Below, piece after piece: positions 1 to 5,516 of a stretch of DNA of 5,516 bases; position 1 is the first letter of the stretch; the number at the start of each line of letters is the position of its first letter. The position numbers and the translations under genes are program-made. The notes under the pieces were generated by a model. It was given only the letters and a program-made list of their open reading frames with translations, was not told where the DNA came from and did not search any database. Source of the stretch: Pseudomonadota bacterium (GTDB lineage Bacteria > Pseudomonadota > Alphaproteobacteria > Rhodospirillales > Magnetospirillaceae). The DNA lies in contig JAEZFE010000303.1 in NCBI GenBank assembly GCA_023437865.1, positions 1-5,516 on the forward strand. The letters run 5' to 3'.

Positions 1-106
1 GGTCCTGCGCGCGCTTGAGCAGCTCCTGGATAGGGCGGCGGCTCTTCTGCTCGGCAACCTGTTTGCGCTTTTCGTCGCAGATGCGGTCAAGAATGGTCCC
101 GGCCAC
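1..106 (-). CDS. trpC: Indole-3-glycerol phosphate synthase, N-terminal fragment (runs off left edge)
   Basis: The first 35 codons of a minus-strand gene that continues beyond position 1. The product should convert 1-(2-carboxyphenylamino)-1-deoxyribulose 5-phosphate to indole-3-glycerol phosphate in the cytoplasm, the step after TrpD and isomerisation. The visible residues begin (M)AGTILDRICDEKRKQVAEQK, the amphipathic N-terminal helix typical of this family (an ILDxI start, then a run of K/R/E before the barrel). The catalytic residues lie outside the window. The start is GTG at 106-104, only 2 nt after the trpD stop, with GGGAGG at 119-114 giving a 7-nt spacer; no ATG competes. Position directly after trpD strongly supports the assignment. 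A fusion or frameshift further left cannot be excluded. Confidence 0.88.
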   Translation of the reverse strand, partial: MAGTILDRICDEKRKQVAEQKSRRPIQELLKRAQD

Positions 107-108
107 GA

Positions 109-1161
109 TCAGGCCTCCCGGTTGGTAATGGCGACCATGCGGTCAAGCGCGGCCAGGGCCTTGCCCGAATCGATGGAACTGGCGGCCATGGCCGCGCCAA
201 TCTTCAGATCATCGGCCCTGCCCGCGACCACCAGGGCGGCGGCGGCGTTCAGGACCACGATATCGCGGTAGGCGCCCTTGGCGCCGGCCAGCAGGGCCTT
301 CAGCGCGGCGGCGTTGGTGGCAGCGTCGCCGCCCTTGAGGTCGGCGGCCGAGGCGCGGGCTAAGCCACAATCCTCCGGGCGCACCTCGAAGGTGTGGGCC
401 TTCCCATCCTTCCACTCGGCCACCAGGCTAGGGCCGGTGGTGGTCAGCTCGTCCAGGCCGTCCGAGCCATGAACGACCCAGGCACGCTTGGTGCCCAGAC
501 GGCCCAGAACGTTGGCCATGGGCTCGGCCCATTGGCTGGCGAACACGCCCATAACCTGGAACTGCGCCTCGGCCGGATTGGCGAGCGGGCCCAGCAGGTT
601 AAAGATGGTGCGTGTGCCCAATTCGACGCGCGGGCCGGCGACGTGGCGCATGGCGTTATGATGGCGCGGCGCCATCAGGAAGCCGATGTTGTTCTGCCAC
701 AGACTTTCCTTGACCAGCGCCATGTCCGCATCGACCTTGATGCCGAGGGCGGCCAGCACATCCGCCGACCCCGATTTGGACGACAGGGCGCGGTTGCCGT
801 GCTTGGCTACAGGAACGCCAGCGCCGGCGACCACGAAGGCGGCGGCGGTTGAGATGTTGTAGGTGCCCGAGCCGTCACCGCCGGTGCCGCAGGTGTCGAT
901 GGCACCAGCCGGCGCGTCCACTCGCAAGGCCTTGGAGCGCATGATGCGGGCGGCGCCGGTAATCTCGTCCACCGTCTCGCCGCGCACGCGCAACGCCATC
1001 AGCAGGCCGCCGATCTGCGCTGGGGTCGCGTCGCCCGACATGATGACTTCGAACACTTCCTCGGCCTGGGCCTCAGACATCGAATGGCCCACGGCAACGC
1101 GGCCCAGCACTTCCTTCATCAAGGCCGGGCTGGCGGGAGCGGGGGTGGGGGAGGCGGACAT
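109..1161 (-). CDS. trpD: Anthranilate phosphoribosyltransferase
   Basis: A 350-residue cytoplasmic enzyme that transfers phosphoribosyl from PRPP to anthranilate, the second step of the tryptophan branch. The length fits stand-alone TrpD. Visible family motifs are the PRPP loop CGTGGDGSGTYNIST (residues 91-105), KHGNR (120-124), RHHNAMRHVAGPR for anthranilate binding (166-178), RTIFNLLGPLANP (184-196) and the metal-binding DGLDE (234-238). No key residue is missing. I chose ATG at 1161-1159, which overlaps the trpG stop by one base (TGATG) and has AAAGGA 11 nt upstream. A longer in-frame start at 1191 would add ten residues unlike the family and overlap trpG by 31 nt. The N-terminal Ala/Pro-rich residues 2-12 are variable. 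The gene lies in an operon with trpG and trpC and probably depends on translation of trpG. Confidence 0.97.
   Translation of the reverse strand: MSASPTPAPASPALMKEVLGRVAVGHSMSEAQAEEVFEVIMSGDATPAQIGGLLMALRVRGETVDEITGAARIMRSKALRVDAPAGAIDTCGTGGDGSGTYNISTAAAFVVAGAGVPVAKHGNRALSSKSGSADVLAALGIKVDADMALVKESLWQNNIGFLMAPRHHNAMRHVAGPRVELGTRTIFNLLGPLANPAEAQFQVMGVFASQWAEPMANVLGRLGTKRAWVVHGSDGLDELTTTGPSLVAEWKDGKAHTFEVRPEDCGLARASAADLKGGDAATNAAALKALLAGAKGAYRDIVVLNAAAALVVAGRADDLKIGAAMAASSIDSGKALAALDRMVAITNREA
114..119 (-). promoter_or_regulatory. Ribosome binding site of trpC, inside the trpD 3' end
   Basis: The minus strand reads GGGAGG here, 7 nt before the GTG start of trpC. It lies inside the last codons of trpD (Arg-Glu-Ala-stop), so the two genes share sequence. 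This site justifies choosing GTG as the trpC start and suggests translational coupling. Confidence 0.75.
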
Positions 1162-1751
1162 CAGGCGGCATTTCCTTTGGTGCGGCGGCACAGATCGACG
1201 AAGTTCTGGAGCATCTTGTGGCCGTGCTCGGTCTCGATGCTCTCCGGGTGGAATTGCACGCCCCAGATCGGCAGTTCCTTATGGGCCAGGCCCATGATCA
1301 GCCCATCGGCGGTCCAGCCCGACACGTGCAGGCAGGATGGCAGGCTGCCGCGCTCGACCACCAGGGAATGGTAGCGGGTGGCACGGAATGGTGAGGGCAG
1401 GCCGGCGAAGATGCCGGTGCCGTCATGCTCGATGACGTCAACCTTGCCGTGCTTAGGTTCGGGCGCGCGCACGACCTTACCGCCGAAGGCTTGGCCGATA
1501 CTTTGCTCGCCCAGGCAGACACCCAGCAGCGGCACCTTGCCGGCGCCCTGGCGGATCAGATCTAGGCAGATGCCGGCACGGTCGGGATCGCACGGACCCG
1601 GCGAGATGACGATGCCTTCGGGGTTCATGGCCAGTGCCTGCTCGACCGTCAGCGCATCGTTGCGCCAGACCTCGACCTTGGCCCCCAACTCGCCCAGATA
1701 GTGCCAAAGGTTGTAGGTGAAGCTGTCGTAATTGTCGATCAGCAGAAACAT
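1161..1751 (-). CDS. trpG: Anthranilate synthase component II, glutamine amidotransferase
   Basis: A 196-residue class I glutamine amidotransferase. It hydrolyses glutamine and passes ammonia to TrpE (component I), which makes anthranilate from chorismate. Visible motifs are the N-terminal [13 protein letters not shown], the oxyanion-loop segment [11 protein letters not shown] (50-60), the nucleophile segment [10 protein letters not shown] with Cys79, KHGKV (100-104), YHSLVV (127-132) and [14 protein letters not shown] with His168 and Glu170. The Cys-His-Glu triad is intact. The residue three after the nucleophile is Glu82, where most relatives have His (GHQ). The same fold serves in PabA for folate synthesis and one protein can serve both, but adjacency to trpD and trpC favours tryptophan. 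The ATG at 1751 has only a weak GGGG upstream. No trpE lies directly upstream; the neighbour there is a divergent membrane-protein gene. Confidence 0.95.
   Translation of the reverse strand: MFLLIDNYDSFTYNLWHYLGELGAKVEVWRNDALTVEQALAMNPEGIVISPGPCDPDRAGICLDLIRQGAGKVPLLGVCLGEQSIGQAFGGKVVRAPEPKHGKVDVIEHDGTGIFAGLPSPFRATRYHSLVVERGSLPSCLHVSGWTADGLIMGLAHKELPIWGVQFHPESIETEHGHKMLQNFVDLCRRTKGNAA
1173..1178 (-). promoter_or_regulatory. Ribosome binding site of trpD, inside the trpG 3' end
   Basis: AAAGGA on the minus strand, 11 nt before the trpD ATG at 1161. The spacing is slightly long, which fits a start also fed by ribosomes terminating at the overlapping TGATG. It supports the 1161 start over the 1191 one. 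Confidence 0.5.
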
Positions 1752-1786
1752 GGCGCGAAAAGGCCCCGGAAATGGAACAAGGGCGC

Positions 1787-1815
1787 AGAATGCAGGCCAC
1801 GCGGTCAGGCGTCAA
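1787..1815 (-). promoter_or_regulatory. Possible promoter of the trpGDC operon
   Basis: The minus strand shows TTGACG (1815-1810, five of six to the sigma-70 -35 consensus), a 17-nt spacer and CATTCT (1792-1787, three of six to the -10). Transcription from here would leave a leader of roughly 30 nt before the trpG ATG, too short for a leader peptide and attenuator. The weak -10 makes this tentative. Confidence 0.35.
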
Positions 1816-1844
1816 GCGACCGGCGAGTCCCTGCCTGGCTGCGA

Positions 1845-1874
1845 TTGCGCATCCAACCAATGAGTGTGTATAAG
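1845..1874 (+). promoter_or_regulatory. Possible promoter of the membrane-protein gene
   Basis: TTGCGC (1845-1850), an 18-nt spacer and TATAAG (1869-1874, five of six to the -10 consensus) lie upstream of the plus-strand gene starting at 1913. The -35 is poor but the AT-rich -10 stands out from its GC-rich surroundings. With the minus-strand candidate at 1787-1815, the region would hold back-to-back divergent promoters that do not overlap. Confidence 0.4.
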
Positions 1875-1900
1875 TGCTGGTATAGCAATCTTGCGGGGGT

Positions 1901-1906
1901 GGGAGG
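1901..1906 (+). promoter_or_regulatory. Ribosome binding site deciding the GTG start of the membrane protein
   Basis: GGGAGG lies 6 nt before the GTG at 1913-1915. This strong match is the main reason for accepting the non-ATG start; there is no in-frame ATG near the N-terminus, and the first membrane helix follows within 12 residues. Confidence 0.7.
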
Positions 1907-1912
1907 GGTGCG

Positions 1913-3115
1913 GTGGATAGCGATGAATTGAAATTCCCGGCAGTCTGGCGGTTGTTGCCGCTGGTATGGTTGCTCCTCCTGTACGCGGGGTTGACCTACT
2001 TGGCCGTGGGCACCATCAGCGTCAGCCAGATCGACAGCCGGTTTGGCGACCAGGCCAGCTACATCTTTCATCTGGCCGACGTCGCGGACCAACAGCGCAA
2101 CCACCGCATGGAGCAGCTCAGGACCATTGACATGGTAGCCGACGAAGCGGCCCGCAGACAGCAGGCGGCGATGGCCGTCATCAGCTCCCACGCCCAACGC
2201 CTGGGCGTATCTCCCGCCGCCCTGTCCGCAGCGCTGGCCGACAGCACGAAGTCGGTCCGCCTGGAGGACCTCGGCGTGAGGGCTGACGAATCGACCCGGC
2301 AGGCATGGGACAGTGCGGTCACCGATTATTACTATCAGACCCAGCTGGAGAATTTCGCCGATCAGCGCCGCGCCCATTTGCTTGAAGAGTTGCGCGGCGG
2401 TTGGGCGAGGCTGGTCGGGGACAGCAAGGTTGACGGCCAGGTGGTGGGCACCCTTTCGGAGGCCCAGTTCCAAGCCGCGACTTCGATCGTCGCCGGGCTG
2501 CGCGAGTTCGGTTACCGCTGGATGTTCGCAATTCCGTCGGAGGTCTTGACCCTCGTGCTGGCCCTGGTTCTGGGGGCTTTGGGCAGTGCCCTTCACATGA
2601 CCAAGGTGATGCTGGAGGAAACCGAGAAGCCTCACCCGGCCTGGTACATCATCCGCCCGTGCCAGGGGGTGCTGATGGCGCTGGTTGTATTCGTGCTGCT
2701 CAAGGCCGGCCAGTTGACCATGGGGGCGGGCGACGCGGATGCCCTCAATCCGTTCTTCGTCGCCTTTGTTGGCACGGTTTCCGGCCTGCTCGCTACCGAC
2801 GCGTACCGCCTGATCCAGCGCGCCGGCGCTAGCATCATCCCGGCCAATGTCGATGAGGGCGCGCGCTGGGCGTTCGGCCTGTCCGATGCCATGGCCGCCG
2901 CCGGGGTGGACCCGGCCACACTGGCCGCCGGTATTGGCGCCAAGGGGGAGGAGGTTCAGGCCTGGATGACTGAAAGCGTGCCTGTTCCCGCGCGGGAACA
3001 GGCGCTCATTGCCGCATGGCTTCATGGTGACGCGCGTGCCCTGTTTACCGCCGACCCGCCCCCGGCCGTGCTCCGTCCGGCAATTCAGACTGCGGTGGCG
3101 GTTCCCGCGCAATAG
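1913..3115 (+). CDS. Uncharacterised four-helix membrane protein with a C-terminal helix-turn-helix-like region
   Basis: A 400-residue protein I cannot place in a named family. Reading it in order: a short N-terminus; membrane helix 1 at about 13-33; a mostly helical, charged region at 34-205 with coiled-coil-like stretches (about 55-110 and 140-165); membrane helices at about 209-229, 250-270 and 280-297; then a soluble tail of about 100 residues. Positive charges near residues 7-13, 231-248 and 299-303 favour both ends in the cytoplasm and residues 34-205 in the periplasm. Residues 318-378 match the spacing of a Cro/XRE helix-turn-helix: a first helix ending in AAAGV, then LAAGIGAKGEEVQAW, then P and a final QALIAAWL helix. 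The last 20 residues are Pro/Ala-rich. A periplasmic sensor linked to a cytoplasmic DNA- or protein-binding domain is one reading, but function is unknown. Codon usage looks like that of its neighbours. The stop lies 4 nt before the copA promoter. Confidence 0.85.
   Translation: MDSDELKFPAVWRLLPLVWLLLLYAGLTYLAVGTISVSQIDSRFGDQASYIFHLADVADQQRNHRMEQLRTIDMVADEAARRQQAAMAVISSHAQRLGVSPAALSAALADSTKSVRLEDLGVRADESTRQAWDSAVTDYYYQTQLENFADQRRAHLLEELRGGWARLVGDSKVDGQVVGTLSEAQFQAATSIVAGLREFGYRWMFAIPSEVLTLVLALVLGALGSALHMTKVMLEETEKPHPAWYIIRPCQGVLMALVVFVLLKAGQLTMGAGDADALNPFFVAFVGTVSGLLATDAYRLIQRAGASIIPANVDEGARWAFGLSDAMAAAGVDPATLAAGIGAKGEEVQAWMTESVPVPAREQALIAAWLHGDARALFTADPPPAVLRPAIQTAVAVPAQ
2980..3003. repeat. 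Perfect 24-bp palindrome inside the membrane-protein gene
   Basis: The left half is GCCTGTTCCCGC and the right half is its exact reverse complement with no central spacer. Beyond a T/G mismatch, one more G-C pair extends it. As RNA it could form a ten-pair stem with a GCGC loop, or about twelve pairs if the outer U-G wobble counts. It encodes VPVPAREQA (residues 356-364), within the helix-turn-helix-like region. No T-run follows, so it is not an intrinsic terminator. Its role, if any, is unknown. Confidence 0.9.
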
Positions 3116-3119
3116 GGTC

Positions 3120-3150
3120 TTGACCTTCCAGTGACTGGAAGGCCAATTCT
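3120..3150 (+). promoter_or_regulatory. CueR/MerR-type copper-responsive promoter and operator of copA
   Basis: A -35 TTGACC (3120-3125) overlaps a perfect dyad, CCTTCCAG-TGA-CTGGAAGG (3124-3142), followed by a weak -10 AATTCT (3145-3150). The 19-nt spacer is longer than the usual 17, the hallmark of MerR-family promoters in which the activator bound in the spacer distorts the DNA so RNA polymerase can engage. The CCTTCC-N7-GGAAGG core matches CueR boxes known ahead of copA genes. Copper-inducible expression follows from this knowledge; no cueR gene is visible in the window. Exact -10 placement is less sure than the dyad. Confidence 0.85.
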
Positions 3151-3164
3151 CGATAGGGTCCGCT

Positions 3165-3172
3165 AAAGGAGG
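3165..3172 (+). promoter_or_regulatory. Ribosome binding site of copA
   Basis: AAAGGAGG, nearly the full anti-Shine-Dalgarno complement, lies 7 nt before the ATG at 3180. It fixes the copA start and predicts efficient translation. Confidence 0.85.
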
Positions 3173-3179
3173 CCCTGTC

Positions 3180-5516
3180 ATGACCCATCATCGAACCATC
3201 AGCCTGCCCGTGACGGGGATGACCTGCGCTGCATGTTCCACCCGGCTTGAAAAGGTGCTGGGCAAGGTGGCCGGTGTCCAATCGGCCAGCGTGTCGCTCG
3301 CTTCCGAGCGGGCGGAGGTCAGCTTCGATCCGGGGATCGTGCAGCCCGAGGCGCTGGCCGAGGCAGTGGCCAAGGCGGGCTTCTCGGTCGCCAACGAAAT
3401 TATTGAGCTCGGCGTTTCGGGAATGACCTGCGCTGCGTGCTCGACGCGGCTGGAGAAGGTGCTCGGCAGGGTTCCAGGCGTGCGCTCGGCCGAAGTCAAT
3501 CTTGCCACGGAGCGCGCCCAGGTGACCGTGCTTCCCGGCATCGCCAGCGCCGCCGATCTGGTGGTGGCGGTGGAGAAGGCGGGGTTTGGAGCGCAAGTGA
3601 TCACTGGCGCCCGCGAACAAATGACCGCCGAGGAAGAGGCTTACGCGCGCGAATTGCATAAGCAATTAGTTCACTTGGCTGGCTCAGCGCTGTTGACCCT
3701 GCCGCTGGTGGCGGGCATGGCAGCCCAGGTGATCGGTTCGCATTGGGCGATTCCTCCGGTGGTCCAATGGGCGCTGGCAACACCGGTCCAGTTCTGGATC
3801 GGCTGGCGCTTCTATGAGGGGGCCTGGAAGTCGCTGCGAGGTGGCGCCGGCAACATGGACGTGCTGGTGGCGCTGGGCACTTCGGCGGCCTACTTCCTGT
3901 CCGCCTGGCACGTGGCCTTCGGAACTGCGCACCACGGCAATTTGTATTTCGAGGGCGCTGCGGTGGTCATCACCCTGGTGCTACTGGGCAAGTACCTGGA
4001 GGCGCGGGCCAAGCGCTCGGCGGCCGGCGCCATCCGCGCGCTGATGAAGCTGAAGCCCGATACCGCCCAAGTGGAGCGTGACGGCCGCCTGCTTGAAATT
4101 CCCGCCGAAGCGGTGGCTGCCGGTGATACCGTGGTGGTCCGGCCCGGCGAGCGCCTGCCGGTGGACGGTGTAGTGGCCGAGGGCGACAGCCAGGTGGACG
4201 AGTCCCTGATAACCGGCGAAAGCCTGCCGGTGCCGAAGGGACTAGGCGCCGAGGTGGTCGCCGGCAGCGTTAACGGCGACGGCCTGCTGCGCGTTCGCGC
4301 CACCCGTGTGGGCGCAGAAAGCACCATTGCCCGCATCATCCGCATGGTCCAGGGCGCCCAAGCGTCGAAGGCGCCGGTGCAGAAGCTGGTGGACCGCATC
4401 TCGGCGGTTTTCGTGCCGGTGGTGGTGGTGATCGCCGCTTTCGCCTTCCTGGGCTGGGGGCTGATTGGCGGCGACTGGGAGCGTGCCGTCGTCGCTGCCA
4501 TCTCGGTGCTGGTCATCGCCTGCCCGTGCGCCTTGGGCCTCGCTACGCCCACCGGCATCATGGTCGGCACCGGCGTAGCCGCACGGCACGGCATCCTGAT
4601 CAAGGACGCCGAGGCGTTGGAACGCGCCCACCATGCCAATGTGGTAGTGTTCGACAAAACCGGCACGCTGACCCAAGGCCATCCGGCGGTGGTCGCCATA
4701 GCGGGCGAGCCGGGTCTGCTGCGCCTGATCGCCTCGGCCCAGCAAGGTAGCGAACATCCGCTGGCCAAGGCGGTGCTGGACGCGGCCAAAGGGCTGGCCC
4801 TGGCCCCGGTTGCGGAGTTCAAAGGCCTGCCCGGGCGGGGGCTGTCCGCCATGGTCGAAGGCCGGGCGCTGCTGGTGGGCTCGCCCCGCCTGATGGCGGA
4901 ACAGGGCATCGACATGACCGCCTTCCAGGCCGAAGCCGATGCCCACGAAAGCCAGGGCCGCACCGTCATGTGGGCGGCGGAGGAAGACCGCGCGCTCGGC
5001 ATTATTGCTGTGGCCGATCCGGTCAAGGACAGCGCCACCCGCGCGGTCGCCGGGCTGAAGGCGCTGGGCATCGAGACCGTCATGCTGACCGGCGACAACG
5101 CCCGTGCTGCCGCCGCGGTCGCCGGAACCGTGGGTGTGGACCGGGTGGTGGCGGAGGTGCTGCCCGAGGACAAGGCCGCGGAGATCGCCACGCTCAAGGG
5201 CGAGGGCAGGGTGGTCGCCATGGGGGGCGATGGCGTCAACGATGCGCCGGCTTTGGCCGCAGCTGATATAGGCATCGCCATGGGTACCGGCACCGACGTG
5301 GCCATGCAGGCCGCCGGGATCACCCTGGTCAAGGGCGACCCCGGGCTGCTGCCTGCCGCCCTTTCGGTGTCGCGGGCGACCTACGCCAAAATCCGCCAGA
5401 ACCTGTTCTGGGCCTTCGTCTACAACGTGGTCGGCCTGCCGCTGGCGGCGATGGGCGAGCTGAGCCCGGTGGTGGCCGGTGCGGCGATGGCCCTGTCGAG
5501 CGTGAGCGTGGTCACC
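3180..5516 (+). CDS. copA: Cu(+)-exporting P1B-type ATPase (3' end beyond window)
   Basis: Open to the right edge: 779 codons seen, with probably only a short C-terminal tail missing. It pumps cytoplasmic Cu(+) across the inner membrane using ATP. In order: metal-binding domains with GMTCAAC at 13-19 and 81-87; membrane helices at about 165-186, 192-212, 226-247 and 256-276; actuator domain with TGES (345-348); helices at about 405-430 and 436-460, the latter with the metal-site CPC (448-450); phosphorylation site DKTGT with Asp492; nucleotide-domain SEHP (524-527); TGDN (637-640); GDGVND (683-688); and final helices with Tyr748-Asn749 and Met770/Ser774. The CPC, YN and MxxxS set marks the Cu(+) subgroup (P1B-1) rather than Zn/Cd pumps. 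The hinge reads MGGDGVND where MVGDGIND is usual. The CueR-type promoter in front fits the copper role. The product could conceivably also move Ag(+). Confidence 0.97.
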   Translation, partial: MTHHRTISLPVTGMTCAACSTRLEKVLGKVAGVQSASVSLASERAEVSFDPGIVQPEALAEAVAKAGFSVANEIIELGVSGMTCAACSTRLEKVLGRVPGVRSAEVNLATERAQVTVLPGIASAADLVVAVEKAGFGAQVITGAREQMTAEEEAYARELHKQLVHLAGSALLTLPLVAGMAAQVIGSHWAIPPVVQWALATPVQFWIGWRFYEGAWKSLRGGAGNMDVLVALGTSAAYFLSAWHVAFGTAHHGNLYFEGAAVVITLVLLGKYLEARAKRSAAGAIRALMKLKPDTAQVERDGRLLEIPAEAVAAGDTVVVRPGERLPVDGVVAEGDSQVDESLITGESLPVPKGLGAEVVAGSVNGDGLLRVRATRVGAESTIARIIRMVQGAQASKAPVQKLVDRISAVFVPVVVVIAAFAFLGWGLIGGDWERAVVAAISVLVIACPCALGLATPTGIMVGTGVAARHGILIKDAEALERAHHANVVVFDKTGTLTQGHPAVVAIAGEPGLLRLIASAQQGSEHPLAKAVLDAAKGLALAPVAEFKGLPGRGLSAMVEGRALLVGSPRLMAEQGIDMTAFQAEADAHESQGRTVMWAAEEDRALGIIAVADPVKDSATRAVAGLKALGIETVMLTGDNARAAAAVAGTVGVDRVVAEVLPEDKAAEIATLKGEGRVVAMGGDGVNDAPALAAADIGIAMGTGTDVAMQAAGITLVKGDPGLLPAALSVSRATYAKIRQNLFWAFVYNVVGLPLAAMGELSPVVAGAAMALSSVSVVT
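3213..3383 (+). repeat. First copy of the duplicated heavy-metal-associated domain in copA
   Basis: Encodes CopA residues 12-68, a ferredoxin-like copper-binding domain with the CxxC of Cys16 and Cys19. It aligns without gaps to residues 80-136, with 38 of 57 positions identical by my count and an unbroken identical run from Gly13 to Gly28. The DNA of the two copies is also alike around the metal site (ATGACCTGCGCTGC is shared exactly). This points to internal duplication or homogenisation. Confidence 0.8.
3417..3587 (+). repeat. Second copy of the duplicated heavy-metal-associated domain in copA
   Basis: Encodes CopA residues 80-136, with the CxxC of Cys84 and Cys87, offset by 68 residues from the first copy. 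The linker between copies is only about 11 residues. In characterised CopA proteins the membrane-proximal domain is the more important for regulation and chaperone docking; whether that holds here is inference. Confidence 0.8.

Noticed and set aside
508..526. Short inverted repeat ATGGGC-TCG-GCCCAT within trpD
   Set aside because: Arms of only 6 bp in GC-rich coding DNA are expected by chance, and nothing nearby suggests a function.
394..1374. Several plus-strand open frames opposite trpD and trpG
   Set aside because: They are antisense shadows of clear trp genes, with no recognisable motifs and no consistent ribosome sites.
2980..3003. The 24-bp palindrome as an SOS (LexA) box or intrinsic terminator
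   Set aside because: It lacks the direct GTTC-N7-GTTC layout known for alphaproteobacterial LexA sites, and no T-run follows the stem.
3124..3142. Inverted repeat after the membrane-protein stop read as a transcription terminator
   Set aside because: There is no T-run after the stem, and the dyad sits exactly between -35 and -10 with the CueR core sequence, so an operator explains it better.
1805..3181. A 458-codon minus-strand open frame opposite the membrane-protein gene
   Set aside because: Its translation is rich in Arg, Gly, His and Gln with no family motif, and it covers both the intergenic region and the copA promoter. The plus-strand frame has a strong ribosome site, coherent membrane helices and a sensible stop.
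3890..5332. A 480-codon minus-strand open frame opposite copA
   Set aside because: It is a low-complexity Ala/Ser/Thr/Pro-rich antisense shadow of a certain P-type ATPase, as expected in GC-rich DNA.

Overview
The window is GC-rich DNA with tightly packed genes, strong Shine-Dalgarno sequences and occasional GTG starts. This suggests a proteobacterium. The trpG-trpD-trpC order and the style of the proteins fit an alphaproteobacterium, perhaps of the Rhodospirillales/Magnetospirillum type. The taxon is my inference and rests on no database search.

Left third (1-1751, minus strand): part of a tryptophan biosynthesis operon, read right to left as trpG (glutamine amidotransferase subunit of anthranilate synthase), trpD (anthranilate phosphoribosyltransferase) and the first 35 codons of trpC (indole-3-glycerol phosphate synthase), which runs off the left edge. 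The genes are joined by a TGATG stop/start overlap and a 2-nt gap, so translational coupling is likely. Together they cover the glutaminase half of anthranilate formation and the next steps toward indole-glycerol phosphate. trpE is not next to trpG.

Centre (1752-3115): a 161-nt intergenic region with plausible divergent promoters, then a plus-strand gene for a 400-residue membrane protein that I cannot assign to a named family. It has one N-terminal membrane helix, a helical periplasmic domain of about 170 residues, three more membrane helices, and a C-terminal cytoplasmic region that reads like a Cro/XRE-type helix-turn-helix. Its coding sequence also carries a perfect 24-bp palindrome. This is the least explained part of the window.

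Right half (3116-5516): a short gap with a textbook CueR/MerR-type promoter (perfect 8-bp arms lying between a -35 and a weak -10), then copA, a Cu(+)-exporting P1B-type ATPase with two N-terminal metal-binding domains. It is open at the right edge, lacking only the extreme C-terminus. The promoter implies copper-induced expression by a CueR regulator that is not in the window.

The trp block, the membrane protein and copA look like three separate functional units. No mobile element, CRISPR array, tRNA, rRNA or convincing intrinsic terminator was seen.
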